DNA of 32,983 nt from Pseudomonadota bacterium (GCA_021811085.1 JAJZPQ010000040.1:1-32983), one strand, 5' to 3'. Shown: positions 1 to 7,229, counted from the stretch's first letter. Notes: generated by a model not told the origin, from the sequence alone. Made by a program: numbers and translations.

Positions 1-807
1 GGCATGCGCGTCTGGGCCGGCTCCGTCATCATGGAACCTGGCCTCACCGAAGCGGATTTCGCCGAAATCGCCGCCAAAGGCGTGTGGCTCGCCAAAGCGG
101 GCTTCGGCGCGGTAAAGACACCGTACGAATACGGTCCTATGATCGCCTGGGCAAAAAAGCACGGCATGGTGACCATGGTGCATACCGGCGGCTCGTCCAT
201 CCCGGGCTCGTCGGGCATCTGGGCCGATCATCTGCTCGCGATTCAGCCCGACGTATCCTTCCATGTCAACGGCGGCCCGGTGGCAATGCCCGATGCCGAC
301 TTTCCGCGCGTGGTGCATGAAAGCAAGATGGCGCTGCAGGTGTGCACCGCGGGCAATCTGCGCACGACACTGCTGCTCGGCGACCTCGTGCGCAAGGCCG
401 AGCAGTTCGACCGCTTCCTCATCGCGACCGATACGCCCACCGGCAGCGGCATCATGCCGCTGGGCATGCTCTACACCATCGGCCATCTCGCCAGCCTGTC
501 GGACATGCCGGTGGAATGGGCGATCTCCGCCGCCACCGGGAACAACGCGCGCGTGTACCGCCTGAACTCCGGTTTCATCCAAGCCGGGCGCGATGCCGAT
601 GTGGTGCTGCTCGACGCCTGCGTCGGCGGCTCGAAAGACAACGCGCTCGACGCCTTGCGCAACGGCGACATTCCTGCGGTCGCCGCGGTCGTCACCGATG
701 GCGTGCCGCGCTTCGTCGGACGCAGCCGCAACACCCCGGCGCCGATGCGCAGCGTACGCGTCGCCGAGTGCCGCATTCCCCAGGACTACAGCGGCGCTGC
801 CCACTGA
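1..807 (+). CDS. Amidohydrolase family protein, enamidase-like (5' end outside window)
   Basis: The reading frame is open from the first base, so this is the C-terminal ~268 residues of a larger amidohydrolase. The order of elements fits the metal-dependent TIM-barrel hydrolases: a strand with VHTGG (around residue 57), HVNGGP (around 90), a late Asp in IATDTP (around 144), then GNNARVYRL and a returning beta-sandwich strand with GRDADVVLLD, typical of the family's C-terminus. The first HxH metal motif would lie upstream of the window. The spacing and the HVNGGP segment recall the enamidase of nicotinate fermentation, but that is family resemblance only and the substrate is unknown. The next gene starts 14 bp downstream with its own ribosome site, so the two are probably co-transcribed. 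Family is fairly sure; function is not. Confidence 0.75.
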   Translation, partial: GMRVWAGSVIMEPGLTEADFAEIAAKGVWLAKAGFGAVKTPYEYGPMIAWAKKHGMVTMVHTGGSSIPGSSGIWADHLLAIQPDVSFHVNGGPVAMPDADFPRVVHESKMALQVCTAGNLRTTLLLGDLVRKAEQFDRFLIATDTPTGSGIMPLGMLYTIGHLASLSDMPVEWAISAATGNNARVYRLNSGFIQAGRDADVVLLDACVGGSKDNALDALRNGDIPAVAAVVTDGVPRFVGRSRNTPAPMRSVRVAECRIPQDYSGAAH

Positions 808-821
808 AGCGGAGGACACAC

Positions 822-1790
822 ATGCCACAACACAAGAGCTATCTGCCGCACGGCGTTATTCCGGCGGCGCTGCTGCCGTTCAACGAGGACCTGTCCATCG
901 ACGAGGTTTCATACCGCTCGCATCTGCGCGATATCGCCGCAGTGCAAGGCATTTCCGCCGTCACCATCAACGCGCATGCCTCGGAAGTGGCCTCCTGCAG
1001 TTTCGACGAGCAGCAGCACGTGCTCGCGCTCACCCAGGATGAAATCGGCGCAGGCCTGCCGATCGTCAACGGCATTTACAGCGAAGGCCCGTTCGAAGCG
1101 GCGCGCCTGGCAAAAATGGCGCACGCGGGCGGCGCTTCCGCATTGCTCGTGTTCCCCACCGGGGTCTACACCTTCGGCCAGCGGCCGGAGATGGCGGTCG
1201 ATTATTTCAAGCGCATCGCCGATGTGACCGACCTGCCGCTGATCCTGTTCCAGTATCCGCTCGCGGGCGGACAGGGCTATCCGCTCGCCACGCTCACCCG
1301 GATCATGGATGCGGTGCCGAGCGTGCGCGCGATCAAGGACTGGTGCGCCAATCCACAGTTGCACGAGCGCCAGATTCGCGTGCTGCAGGCGCGCAAGCCC
1401 GAAGTCGTGGTGCTCAGCACCCACAGCGCCTGGCTGCTCTCCTCGCTCGTGCTCGGCTGCAAGGGCCTGCTCTCGGGCAGCGGCTCGGTCATTGCCGACT
1501 TGCAGGCGCAGCTGTTCCGCGCGGTGCAGGCCAACGACCTCGCCACTGCGCGCAAGTTGAACGATCGCATCTGGCCGACCGCCGAAGTGTTCTACAGCGA
1601 ACCCTGGGTCGACATGCACAACCGCATGAAGGAAGCGCTGGTGCTGCTCGGCAGGCTGCCGCGCGCGGTGGTGCGCCCGCCGCTGGCGAAACTCCCCGCG
1701 GGCGAAATCGAACGCATACGCCAAGCACTGATTGCAGCGGGATTGCTCGCGCAGCCCGCGCTGGCGAAAGCGCAGGCATCCCGCGCCTAG
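822..1790 (+). CDS. Dihydrodipicolinate synthase (DapA) family lyase/aldolase
   Basis: This 322-residue protein has the length and layout of the class I Schiff-base aldolases of the DapA/NAL family. Visible features are GVIPAALLPF at the N-terminus (residues 11-20), the HASE segment where DapA has its GTTGE loop (around 52-55), PIVNGIYSEG (80-89), FQYP with the conserved Tyr (Tyr145) and the Schiff-base lysine in RAIKDW (Lys172). The family splits or joins pyruvate and related keto acids. The atypical HASE loop argues against true DapA of lysine synthesis, so a catabolic aldolase or dehydratase is more likely. ATG at 822 is chosen because GGAGGA lies 6 bp upstream. It follows the amidohydrolase by 14 bp and probably works on the same compound. 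The exact substrate cannot be read from sequence. Confidence 0.85.
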   Translation: MPQHKSYLPHGVIPAALLPFNEDLSIDEVSYRSHLRDIAAVQGISAVTINAHASEVASCSFDEQQHVLALTQDEIGAGLPIVNGIYSEGPFEAARLAKMAHAGGASALLVFPTGVYTFGQRPEMAVDYFKRIADVTDLPLILFQYPLAGGQGYPLATLTRIMDAVPSVRAIKDWCANPQLHERQIRVLQARKPEVVVLSTHSAWLLSSLVLGCKGLLSGSGSVIADLQAQLFRAVQANDLATARKLNDRIWPTAEVFYSEPWVDMHNRMKEALVLLGRLPRAVVRPPLAKLPAGEIERIRQALIAAGLLAQPALAKAQASRA

Positions 1791-1827
1791 GCCTCGAACT
1801 CGCTGATTCTTTTGTTCATTCGGCCTA

Positions 1828-1856
1828 TTGACACAGGCCGGACGCAAAGGTCTAAT
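1828..1856 (+). promoter_or_regulatory. Candidate sigma-70 promoter (TTGACA-N17-TCTAAT)
   Basis: A perfect -35 TTGACA (1828-1833) and a good -10 TCTAAT (1851-1856) lie exactly 17 bp apart on the plus strand. The -35 sits inside an inverted repeat, CGGCCT (1821-1826) and AGGCCG (1835-1840). The predicted start, about 1862-1864, would fall at the very 5' edge of the riboswitch and remove most of its P1 strand. Either the transcript starts a few bases earlier than predicted or another upstream promoter is used. Confidence 0.5.
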
Positions 1857-1858
1857 TG

Positions 1859-1948
1859 CGGCCAAGGGCAAAGCCGCTGAAAAGCAGCTGCGCAAAGCTA
1901 CCGGCCTAAACGCTCGACAGGAGCGCATGGCAGCGGGGTTGCCGGTCG
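1859..1948 (+). ncRNA. Cyclic-di-GMP-I (GEMM-I) riboswitch aptamer
   Basis: The 90-nt stretch matches the GEMM-I consensus in order. P1 is CGGCC (1859-1863) pairing with GGTCG (1944-1948). Then come AGGGCAAA (1865-1872), a P2 stem capped by a GAAA tetraloop (1879-1882), GCGCAAAG (1890-1897), a P3 stem with the tetraloop receptor CCTAAA (1905-1910) opposite ATGG (1927-1930), and GCGGGGTTGCCG (1933-1944). A likely expression platform follows: CGGTC-GAA-GACCG (1943-1955) forms a hairpin that competes with the 3' strand of P1. Further on, CCGAC (1976-1980) can pair with GTCGG (2026-2030), which runs into the GGAGGT ribosome site of the next gene. No T-run terminator is visible, so control of translation is the better guess. 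The match is from memory of the consensus. Confidence 0.88.
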
Positions 1949-2040
1949 AAGACCGTCATTCCGCATTAAGCCAAGCCGACTCGCAGCGCACCCTAGCTAA
2001 GCATGCCCTAAGTGAGCATATCGACGTCGGAGGTAACAGC

Positions 2041-3009
2041 ATGCGATTACAGCTTCCTTGGGCGCATCGCCTGGCGCGGATCAATTACCCGACGCGAACG
2101 GGCTCGTTCGCGTTCTCTTTCCTGGTCGTTGTCGCCGTCATGGCCGAGCGCGGATTCAGCGCCGAAACTCTGGCGTTGGGCGTCGTCACGCTGCTGATTT
2201 ACCCGCATCTCGCCTATCTGCACGCCCGCGTCGCGGTCGATTCCAAGCGCGCCGAATTTCGCAATCTGAGCGTCGACTCCATACTGATGGGCGTTTGGGC
2301 GGCGCAGCTGCATTTCGCGCTCTGGCCGGTTTGCGGCGCGCTGGTCGGGGTGTGCATGAATAACGGTGTGTGCGGCGGCATCACGCGTTTCCTCACCGGC
2401 CTGCTGTCCTTTGCGGCCGCGGCTTTGCTCTGGGCGATCATACAGGGAGTTCCACTCGAGCCTTCCACCGGACCGGTCGTCACCGTGCTTTGCTTCGTCG
2501 GTATCGTCGGCTATGCGGGCGGGCTGGCGGTTTTCTTTCATAGCCAGAACAGCCGCCTGATGCGTACACGCAATGTGCTGCGCACGAGCGAGGAGCAGTT
2601 CCGTTTTATCGCCGCGCACGCCGGCGATCTGGTATCGGTGCTGACGCCGGAGTATCGCTTCCGCTATGCCAGCCTGTCGCACGACAGGTATTTCGATTCG
2701 GCGCAGTTCGCCGACGGCGCGGATTGGCTCGCGCTCGTGCACCCGGAGGATCGGCCCGGCGCGCTGGCCTTCCTCGATGCGCTGAGCGCATCGCCGCACA
2801 GCCAGCACACCCGCCTGCGGCTGATGCTGGCCGGAGCGCCTGCGCGCATGGTCAAGATCGAGGGCAACCCGGTGCGCGGCGAAAGCGGAAAGTTGCAGAT
2901 GATCGTGCTCTTGTGCAGCGACCTGACGCTCAGCGAGGATCTCAAGGCCGCGGAACTGCGTGCGATACTGGCGGCCGACGCCGCCGCGCCAAACAGCGGG
3001 AAAAGTTAA
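2041..3009 (+). CDS. MASE2-PAS membrane sensor protein without output domain
   Basis: The protein has 322 residues. Residues ~10-165 form a hydrophobic bundle of several membrane segments. The stretch IYPHLAYLHARVAVDSKRAE (53-72), followed by RNLSVDS and a segment ending in GG, matches the MASE2 membrane sensor domain known from AdrA-type diguanylate cyclases and some adenylate cyclases. Residues ~182-300 read as a PAS domain, opening with RTSEEQFRFI and containing VHPEDR. In relatives these domains are followed by GGDEF or another catalytic domain, but here the frame ends about 20 residues after PAS. ATG at 2041 is chosen because GGAGGT lies 6 bp upstream and the open frame before it is riboswitch. 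A c-di-GMP riboswitch in the leader ties expression to c-di-GMP. It may be a 3'-truncated gene. Confidence 0.8.
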   Translation: MRLQLPWAHRLARINYPTRTGSFAFSFLVVVAVMAERGFSAETLALGVVTLLIYPHLAYLHARVAVDSKRAEFRNLSVDSILMGVWAAQLHFALWPVCGALVGVCMNNGVCGGITRFLTGLLSFAAAALLWAIIQGVPLEPSTGPVVTVLCFVGIVGYAGGLAVFFHSQNSRLMRTRNVLRTSEEQFRFIAAHAGDLVSVLTPEYRFRYASLSHDRYFDSAQFADGADWLALVHPEDRPGALAFLDALSASPHSQHTRLRLMLAGAPARMVKIEGNPVRGESGKLQMIVLLCSDLTLSEDLKAAELRAILAADAAAPNSGKS

Positions 3010-3221
3010 CGCCGCTATTCAGGCTGGCGCAGGCCGAGGCCGATCTGCAGCTCGCCATCGCCGACGCCGGCAAGGAAGGACAGACCGGCCAGGCCGGCGC
3101 GCAGGTCGCGCCAGCTGGTGGAGAAGAAGATGCTCGCTCCGCAGACCCTCGATGCGGCCGAAGCGGCGGCGCGAAGCCGAGGCCCCGGCGCACCAGCGCG
3201 GCGGCGGATTCTCGCCGCGAT
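3010..3221. other. Spacer between convergent genes, possible gene debris
   Basis: GC-rich sequence between the stop of the MASE2-PAS gene and the stop of the minus-strand transglutaminase-like gene. No complete gene is visible. In one plus-strand frame (about 3109-3225) the translation contains LVEKKMLAPQTLDAAEAA, which has the look of the N-terminal helical domain of PilB/GspE-type ATPases. It has no proper start and stops quickly at a CTAG shared with the opposite gene. This is at most a remnant. Confidence 0.3.
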
Positions 3222-4406
3222 CTAGAGGACCGGCAATACCAGGTCGGCTGTCCCCGGACAGACACAACGCTGGAACTCGCGCGACGCATCGATGCAGCCG
3301 CCTGCGTCATAGACTCCTTGGGGATCGCGCAAGCGGAGCATTCGATCAAGAATTCGCTGTACCTTTACTGGATCTGCGAGAGATTCGTGCACGCGGGCCT
3401 CTACTACCGCCTCGTCCATTACCAGTTGGCCGCGGTCGTTGAGCCGGGCGCCATGGCGCCAGTGGAATATCTCCAAAGCCTTGGTGGTAAATGTATAGGG
3501 CTGGTTTCTTTTCCAAAAATTCGAAAACAAGCCGCCGCCCAAGTAGAAAACCCAGGATCCTTCATATCCCTCTATGTCGGACGACCGGGCATCGGGATTG
3601 CGAAACCAGAGGCGGTCGCCCGGAACACAATAGGCTGCAGGCAACGGCTCATCCATGGAGCCGAACTCGCAAAGAAAGATGTCGTGAAACGCTCCGGACT
3701 TGATCGCCCGCGTCTCCCATTGGATCTGCAAGCGCTGCAGCAAGGGCGGATTGCTTCGTTCCAGTTCCTGCGCCATGCCCAGCAGGATGACGTACTCGGT
3801 CGCGCGGTAACAAGAAAATGAATATAGCTTTCCCGATGTATCTGGTTGGGTGGCCTTTCCCAAGGCCGCGATCAAGGATTTCCCGGGTAGTATCGTGAAA
3901 CCCCGGGCGTCGCTGTAGGTCCAATAGGCTGCTGGACGCTCCGCTGCACTGGTATCGAAGGCCAACTGCGTCTTGCGCGCCGCAACTACGATGTTGCGCC
4001 GAATGCGCACCGCCGCGGCAAATTCCTCGAAGCTTCGGTACTCGAACGGCCTGGGTGCTGCGAGCAGTGCCAGAATGATTTCACGTTCGATATCTTCGGC
4101 ATCGTCCGCCTTGAGACCGAGACGCTCGCCTAGGCGGGTGGTATCGAACGATGGCGCCCAGTCCTCAGCCAGCTTGTCCCGGAGCGATATGGCGACGCTA
4201 CCCCGCTCCGCGCGACACTGAATGCAATCCAGCAGCGCCAGGCCCTCGAGCCAGGCGAGCGCTTTGCTCCGCGCAGTTCCGGCATCTGCGACGAAATGAA
4301 TGCCGGCGGGTCGCAGAGCAAGATTCAGCACAGCCGTTTTCAATGCCTTCTGATGCATATTCCAGATTCGCAAAATAAGCCTGCCAGATTGGGGCGGGCA
4401 CCTCAT
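3222..4406 (-). CDS. Protein-glutamine gamma-glutamyltransferase (Tgl)-like protein
   Basis: A protein of up to 394 residues resembling the Bacillus spore-coat transglutaminase Tgl, which cross-links proteins through Gln and Lys side chains. Shared landmarks, in order, are FEYRSFEEFAAAVRIRRNIV (121-140; Tgl has a similar FDYHS...LRMNIVAAA block), a YW pair (161-162), LYSFSC with the candidate nucleophile Cys199, a GDRLWFRNPD stretch (Tgl has GDCLYFKNPE) and a GSWVFYLG strand. By my alignment the acidic residue before the Tgl Cys is Ser here, and the second catalytic Glu may also be replaced, so activity is uncertain. Residues 1-110 and the C-terminal ~80 are extra to the ~245-residue Bacillus enzyme. 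The start is unsure: ATG 4406 or ATG 4358, neither with a clear ribosome site. Tgl-like proteins are unusual outside spore formers. Confidence 0.6.
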   Translation of the reverse strand: MRCPPQSGRLILRIWNMHQKALKTAVLNLALRPAGIHFVADAGTARSKALAWLEGLALLDCIQCRAERGSVAISLRDKLAEDWAPSFDTTRLGERLGLKADDAEDIEREIILALLAAPRPFEYRSFEEFAAAVRIRRNIVVAARKTQLAFDTSAAERPAAYWTYSDARGFTILPGKSLIAALGKATQPDTSGKLYSFSCYRATEYVILLGMAQELERSNPPLLQRLQIQWETRAIKSGAFHDIFLCEFGSMDEPLPAAYCVPGDRLWFRNPDARSSDIEGYEGSWVFYLGGGLFSNFWKRNQPYTFTTKALEIFHWRHGARLNDRGQLVMDEAVVEARVHESLADPVKVQRILDRMLRLRDPQGVYDAGGCIDASREFQRCVCPGTADLVLPVL

Positions 4407-4417
4407 CGTTGTGTTGC

Positions 4418-4711
4418 TTAGCCAACGCAGTAACTATATGCGAAGCCTTCGCTCGCACCCGCGGGCGGTTTACCATTCTTGCCGATGGCTTTCTCAGCGC
4501 AGCCTGACGCTGTTGGCGCGCCTTTGGCATCCGCCTCGCATTTTTTCATAAATGATGCCTTAGCGGTGCCCGATAGGGGTTTTCCACAACACCCCGACAG
4601 GACATGAGGGGAAATATCATACGGAGCGTCAAACTTGGCGCATCGTAGCCGCCAGGTCCGCTGCAGACTCAAATCTGCCGCCGAGTATTTTTCGGACTGC
4701 GGATCTGGCAA
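4418..4711 (-). pseudogene. PsiF-repeat protein remnant
   Basis: A 97-codon frame whose second half carries one and a half copies of the PsiF-type cysteine repeat: GKPLSGTAKASFMKKCEADA, then SGCAEKAIGKNGKPPAGA, after which the pattern dissolves into an unrelated tail and a stop. Intact relatives in betaproteobacteria are small secreted proteins with a signal peptide and repeated xxC...GKPLAGAAKxSFMKKC units. Here there is no signal peptide and the N-terminal 40 residues match nothing I know. It begins 11 bp after the RCC1-repeat gene on the same strand. I read it as a truncated leftover, though a short expressed protein cannot be excluded. Confidence 0.4.
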
Positions 4712-4721
4712 CCCGAATCGG

Positions 4722-5861
4722 TCAGTCGGCGAGCTTCGTTTTGAACACCGGCACCGGGATCAGCGCCCATTCCTTGGCGCCGCCGGTGTAAAAGCCCCAT
4801 GCCATCACCGTGCCATCGGCGCGAATTGCATAGCCCTCATTGCTAGCGTAGAAATTCGCCAGCACCGGACCGAGTCCGATCGGCGCGTGCGGCTTAGGCA
4901 GGACCTTGTCGACGAAGCCGTCGCCGAGGGAACCATGTACGCCATAGCCCCAGCCGAGCAGCGTGCCGTCCTTGAGGCGCACCATACTCGTGCTCGCCGC
5001 GGCGACGGCGGTCTTGATGCCAGGCAGCATGAACGGCGTAACGTGCTTAATGCCCTTCGGCGCCGTGGACATGGCACCCTCGATGTTCGTGCCGCACATG
5101 CGCACGCTGCCATCGGCGAGCACCACGAGCGAGTTGCGCGCATCGATGAAGATATCCACTGCGTTCGTTATCCCCTTCATCTGCACCGGCCGCAGCCGCC
5201 GCTCCGTCGTGCCGTCGCAGAGTTGGCCGCCGTCGTTGTTGCCCCAACCCCAGACAGTGCCGTCTTGCTTGAGCACGAGCGCGGAGGTGTCGAGAACGAG
5301 CTTCTTCACGCCGGTGAGTCCCTCGATGGCGACGGGGGTGGACACGCAGTCCTGGTCGCGCCCCGCTTTGCCGTTCGCGAACATGCCGTCCGCGGGCGAG
5401 CCCCAGACGCTCACCGTGCCATCGGCCAGGACGGCGGCCGACATCGTCTCGTTCGCCGCCACCTGCACGGCGTCGCGAATGCCGTTCACGGGAATGGGCG
5501 ACAGGCGCTTGCGATCGTCCTTGACGCCAAGCTCGCAGTTGCCTTCGTTGCGGCCCCACGCGAGCACCGTGCCGTCGCGCTTCACGAGCAGCGTGTGCGA
5601 TCGCGCTGCGGCGCCGCCGGCAATGTCGCTCAACCCCGGAATCGCGACCGGTGTCTTGCGCTGCTTGCCATCGTTGGTGCCGTCTCCGAAATACGAGCCG
5701 TCAGGCGTCGGCGCGCCCCACACCTTCACTGTCCCGTCCACTTCAACGATCCAGTGCAGGCCCATCTCGCCGAAGATAACAGGCAGGCGCTTCGGTGTCT
5801 GGGCGTGCAGCGCGGCAGCGTACGCCACGCCGATTAGGCAGACAGCGATTCGCCTGATCAT
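4722..5861 (-). CDS. Secreted RCC1-repeat beta-propeller protein
   Basis: A 379-residue protein starting with a clear signal peptide (two Arg, a hydrophobic core and a cut site near ALHA-Q, residues ~1-20). The mature part holds seven repeats of the form (x)DGTVxxWG: VDGTVKVWG, RDGTVLAWG, ADGTVSVWG, QDGTVWGWG, ADGSVRMCG, KDGTLLGWG and ADGTVMAWG. Seven such units make one complete RCC1/BLIP-II-type seven-bladed propeller. Bacterial members bind proteins, but the partner here is unknown. Its ATG (5861-5859) overlaps the TGA of the upstream OmpA-family gene by 4 nt (ATGA), so translation of the two was probably coupled. That suggests a periplasmic or surface protein acting with an OmpA-type peptidoglycan anchor. 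Confidence 0.82.
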   Translation of the reverse strand: MIRRIAVCLIGVAYAAALHAQTPKRLPVIFGEMGLHWIVEVDGTVKVWGAPTPDGSYFGDGTNDGKQRKTPVAIPGLSDIAGGAAARSHTLLVKRDGTVLAWGRNEGNCELGVKDDRKRLSPIPVNGIRDAVQVAANETMSAAVLADGTVSVWGSPADGMFANGKAGRDQDCVSTPVAIEGLTGVKKLVLDTSALVLKQDGTVWGWGNNDGGQLCDGTTERRLRPVQMKGITNAVDIFIDARNSLVVLADGSVRMCGTNIEGAMSTAPKGIKHVTPFMLPGIKTAVAAASTSMVRLKDGTLLGWGYGVHGSLGDGFVDKVLPKPHAPIGLGPVLANFYASNEGYAIRADGTVMAWGFYTGGAKEWALIPVPVFKTKLAD

Positions 5862-6688
5862 TGCTTCACGAGTTCGACGCGCCGGTTCTTGGCCCGCCCG
5901 GCATCCGCATCGTTAGAGGCGACGGGCGCGTAGGGGCCGTTGCCGAAGCCCTTGAGACGCGAGGCGTCGATGCCGCTCTTTACCAGCGCCTACACCACCG
6001 CTTGGGCGCGCTCCTGGGAGAGCTTCATGTTCGAGTCTACCGAGCCGACGTTATCGGTGTGTCCCACGACGAATACCTTGAGGTGCGTGTCGGCCTTCAA
6101 CAACTTTACGACCTCGCCGATGGCTTTCTGCGATTCGGCCTTGAGCTCGGCCTTGCCGGTCTCGAACAGAATCCCGTCAACCGCGATGTGTCCCGTCGCC
6201 TTGAGGCCGCTCGCAAACGCGTCCGCGCTGGCGGTGAGTTCCTGCGCCATCGCCGCTTTCTCGACGACGGTTAGGATGTACTTGCCGGTGTAGTCGGCCC
6301 AGACCTCCACCCACAGCTCCTTTCCACCGCTTTCGAGCTTGAGCGTTTCCTTGGAACTGTCGCTGGCCAGCACCGTCCCGCCGACCTTCTTGATGGCGTT
6401 TTCGACGTTCCTCAGCACCTGCAGCGTGCTCGGTTTGCTGCTGAGCCCCGCCGGCGGCTGATAGCGGATGTTCCAGAACTGTCCCTCCACCGTCTCCTGC
6501 CCCTTGCCGACAGCGAACTTGTAGGCGTCGAACTGCTTTTGCACGCAGGATTCGATCCAGTAATCGGGCAGCCTGGTGAGAAGCGGGTGGTCCTTGCAGT
6601 TTGCGGCGTCTTTCTTTTGTGCGACGGCCGGGCTGACGGAAAGAACGCTGAAGAAAAAAATCAGCAGCGCGCAGCATAGTCTTTTCAT
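5858..6688 (-). pseudogene. OmpA-family protein with in-frame TAG
   Basis: The frame starts at ATG 6688 (GGGAGG 9 bp upstream) with a signal peptide ending near AVA-QKK. It then has a ~150-residue domain of unknown type and a C-terminal OmpA-like peptidoglycan-binding domain (DGILFETGKAEL, VVGHTDNVGS, LSQERAQAVV). An in-frame TAG at 5992-5990 interrupts the domain at AQAVV. Beyond it the same frame continues perfectly with ALVKSGIDASRLKGFGNGPY and ends NRRVELVKQ, TGA at 5860-5858. The intact product would be 276 residues; with termination it is 232 and lacks the NRRVE part needed for peptidoglycan binding. One base change (CAG to TAG) explains it. It could be a recent nonsense mutation, a sequencing error or a suppressed codon. 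The original stop overlaps the RCC1 gene start. Confidence 0.8.
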
Positions 6689-6813
6689 GATCGTGGCCTC
6701 CCTGCCTGTGGATAAAGATCGCGGCAACGTTGCATTACAAGAAGAACGTTTGCCGCCAAGTCTAGGCAGGCTTTTGCTATCGCGCTTGGACTAATGCGAC
6801 ATCCGGGCGCAAG

Positions 6814-7128
6814 TCAGGCGGCTATGGCCTGGACAACCTCGGCGAAGTCGCGGCTGCGCGTAACCTTGTCGCCCCAGGCACGATCGAACTCGGCCACCAG
6901 GCTCGCCAGCGCAACGGAACCCTGGATCGCCTGTGCTTGCGCCAGGCTGTCGAATTCGTAGCAGGCGTAATGTACGGTCGGGTCCACTCCGCTCCAGCCG
7001 CGCCACGCGCGCCGCGCGCCGAACGCCTTGAGCGCATCGGGCAGGTGCTCGTTCTGGTACCAGCGGTCGAATTTATCCTTCACCGTCGCATCGACGACCT
7101 GGGCACGCACGATGAAATAGGCAGTCAT
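6814..7128 (-). CDS. Small dimeric alpha/beta-barrel protein (EthD/DUF4286-like)
   Basis: A 104-residue protein. It begins with a beta strand (TAYFIVRAQV), then FDRWYQNEHLPDALKAFG, a second strand with WSGVDPTVHYACYEFDS and a final amphipathic helix (SRDFAEVVQAIAA). The W-Y-x-N-E-H-L-P-D motif is characteristic of the dimeric alpha-beta barrel superfamily that includes EthD, ABM monooxygenases and DUF4286. The fold is well supported. A catalytic role is not evident, since the superfamily covers both enzymes and accessory proteins. AAGGA close to the ATG at 7128 and GGAG further upstream support this start. It stands between the degenerate GGDEF gene and the OmpA-RCC1 pair, with 100-125 bp spacers on each side, so it is probably its own unit. 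Confidence 0.6.
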   Translation of the reverse strand: MTAYFIVRAQVVDATVKDKFDRWYQNEHLPDALKAFGARRAWRGWSGVDPTVHYACYEFDSLAQAQAIQGSVALASLVAEFDRAWGDKVTRSRDFAEVVQAIAA

Positions 7129-7229
7129 GTCCTTCGCTCCTTCGGATTTTCACGCAACGCGTAACAGCCGAAACCGGCGCACGCCGAAGCCTTGCCGCGG
7201 CTTTGGGAAAGTAAGTCTCATGCCCCAGA

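Noticed and set aside
1828-2040. N-terminal extension of the MASE2-PAS frame from TTG 1828
   Set aside because: The TTG is the -35 box and the stretch is the riboswitch and leader; ATG 2041 has an ideal ribosome site and starts the MASE2 homology.
4198-4530. A 110-codon minus-strand frame overlapping the start of the Tgl-like gene
   Set aside because: It looked like a possible frameshifted N-terminus (VTALAKQHNDEVPAPIWQAYF), but no family match supports joining it and the Tgl frame is coherent without it.
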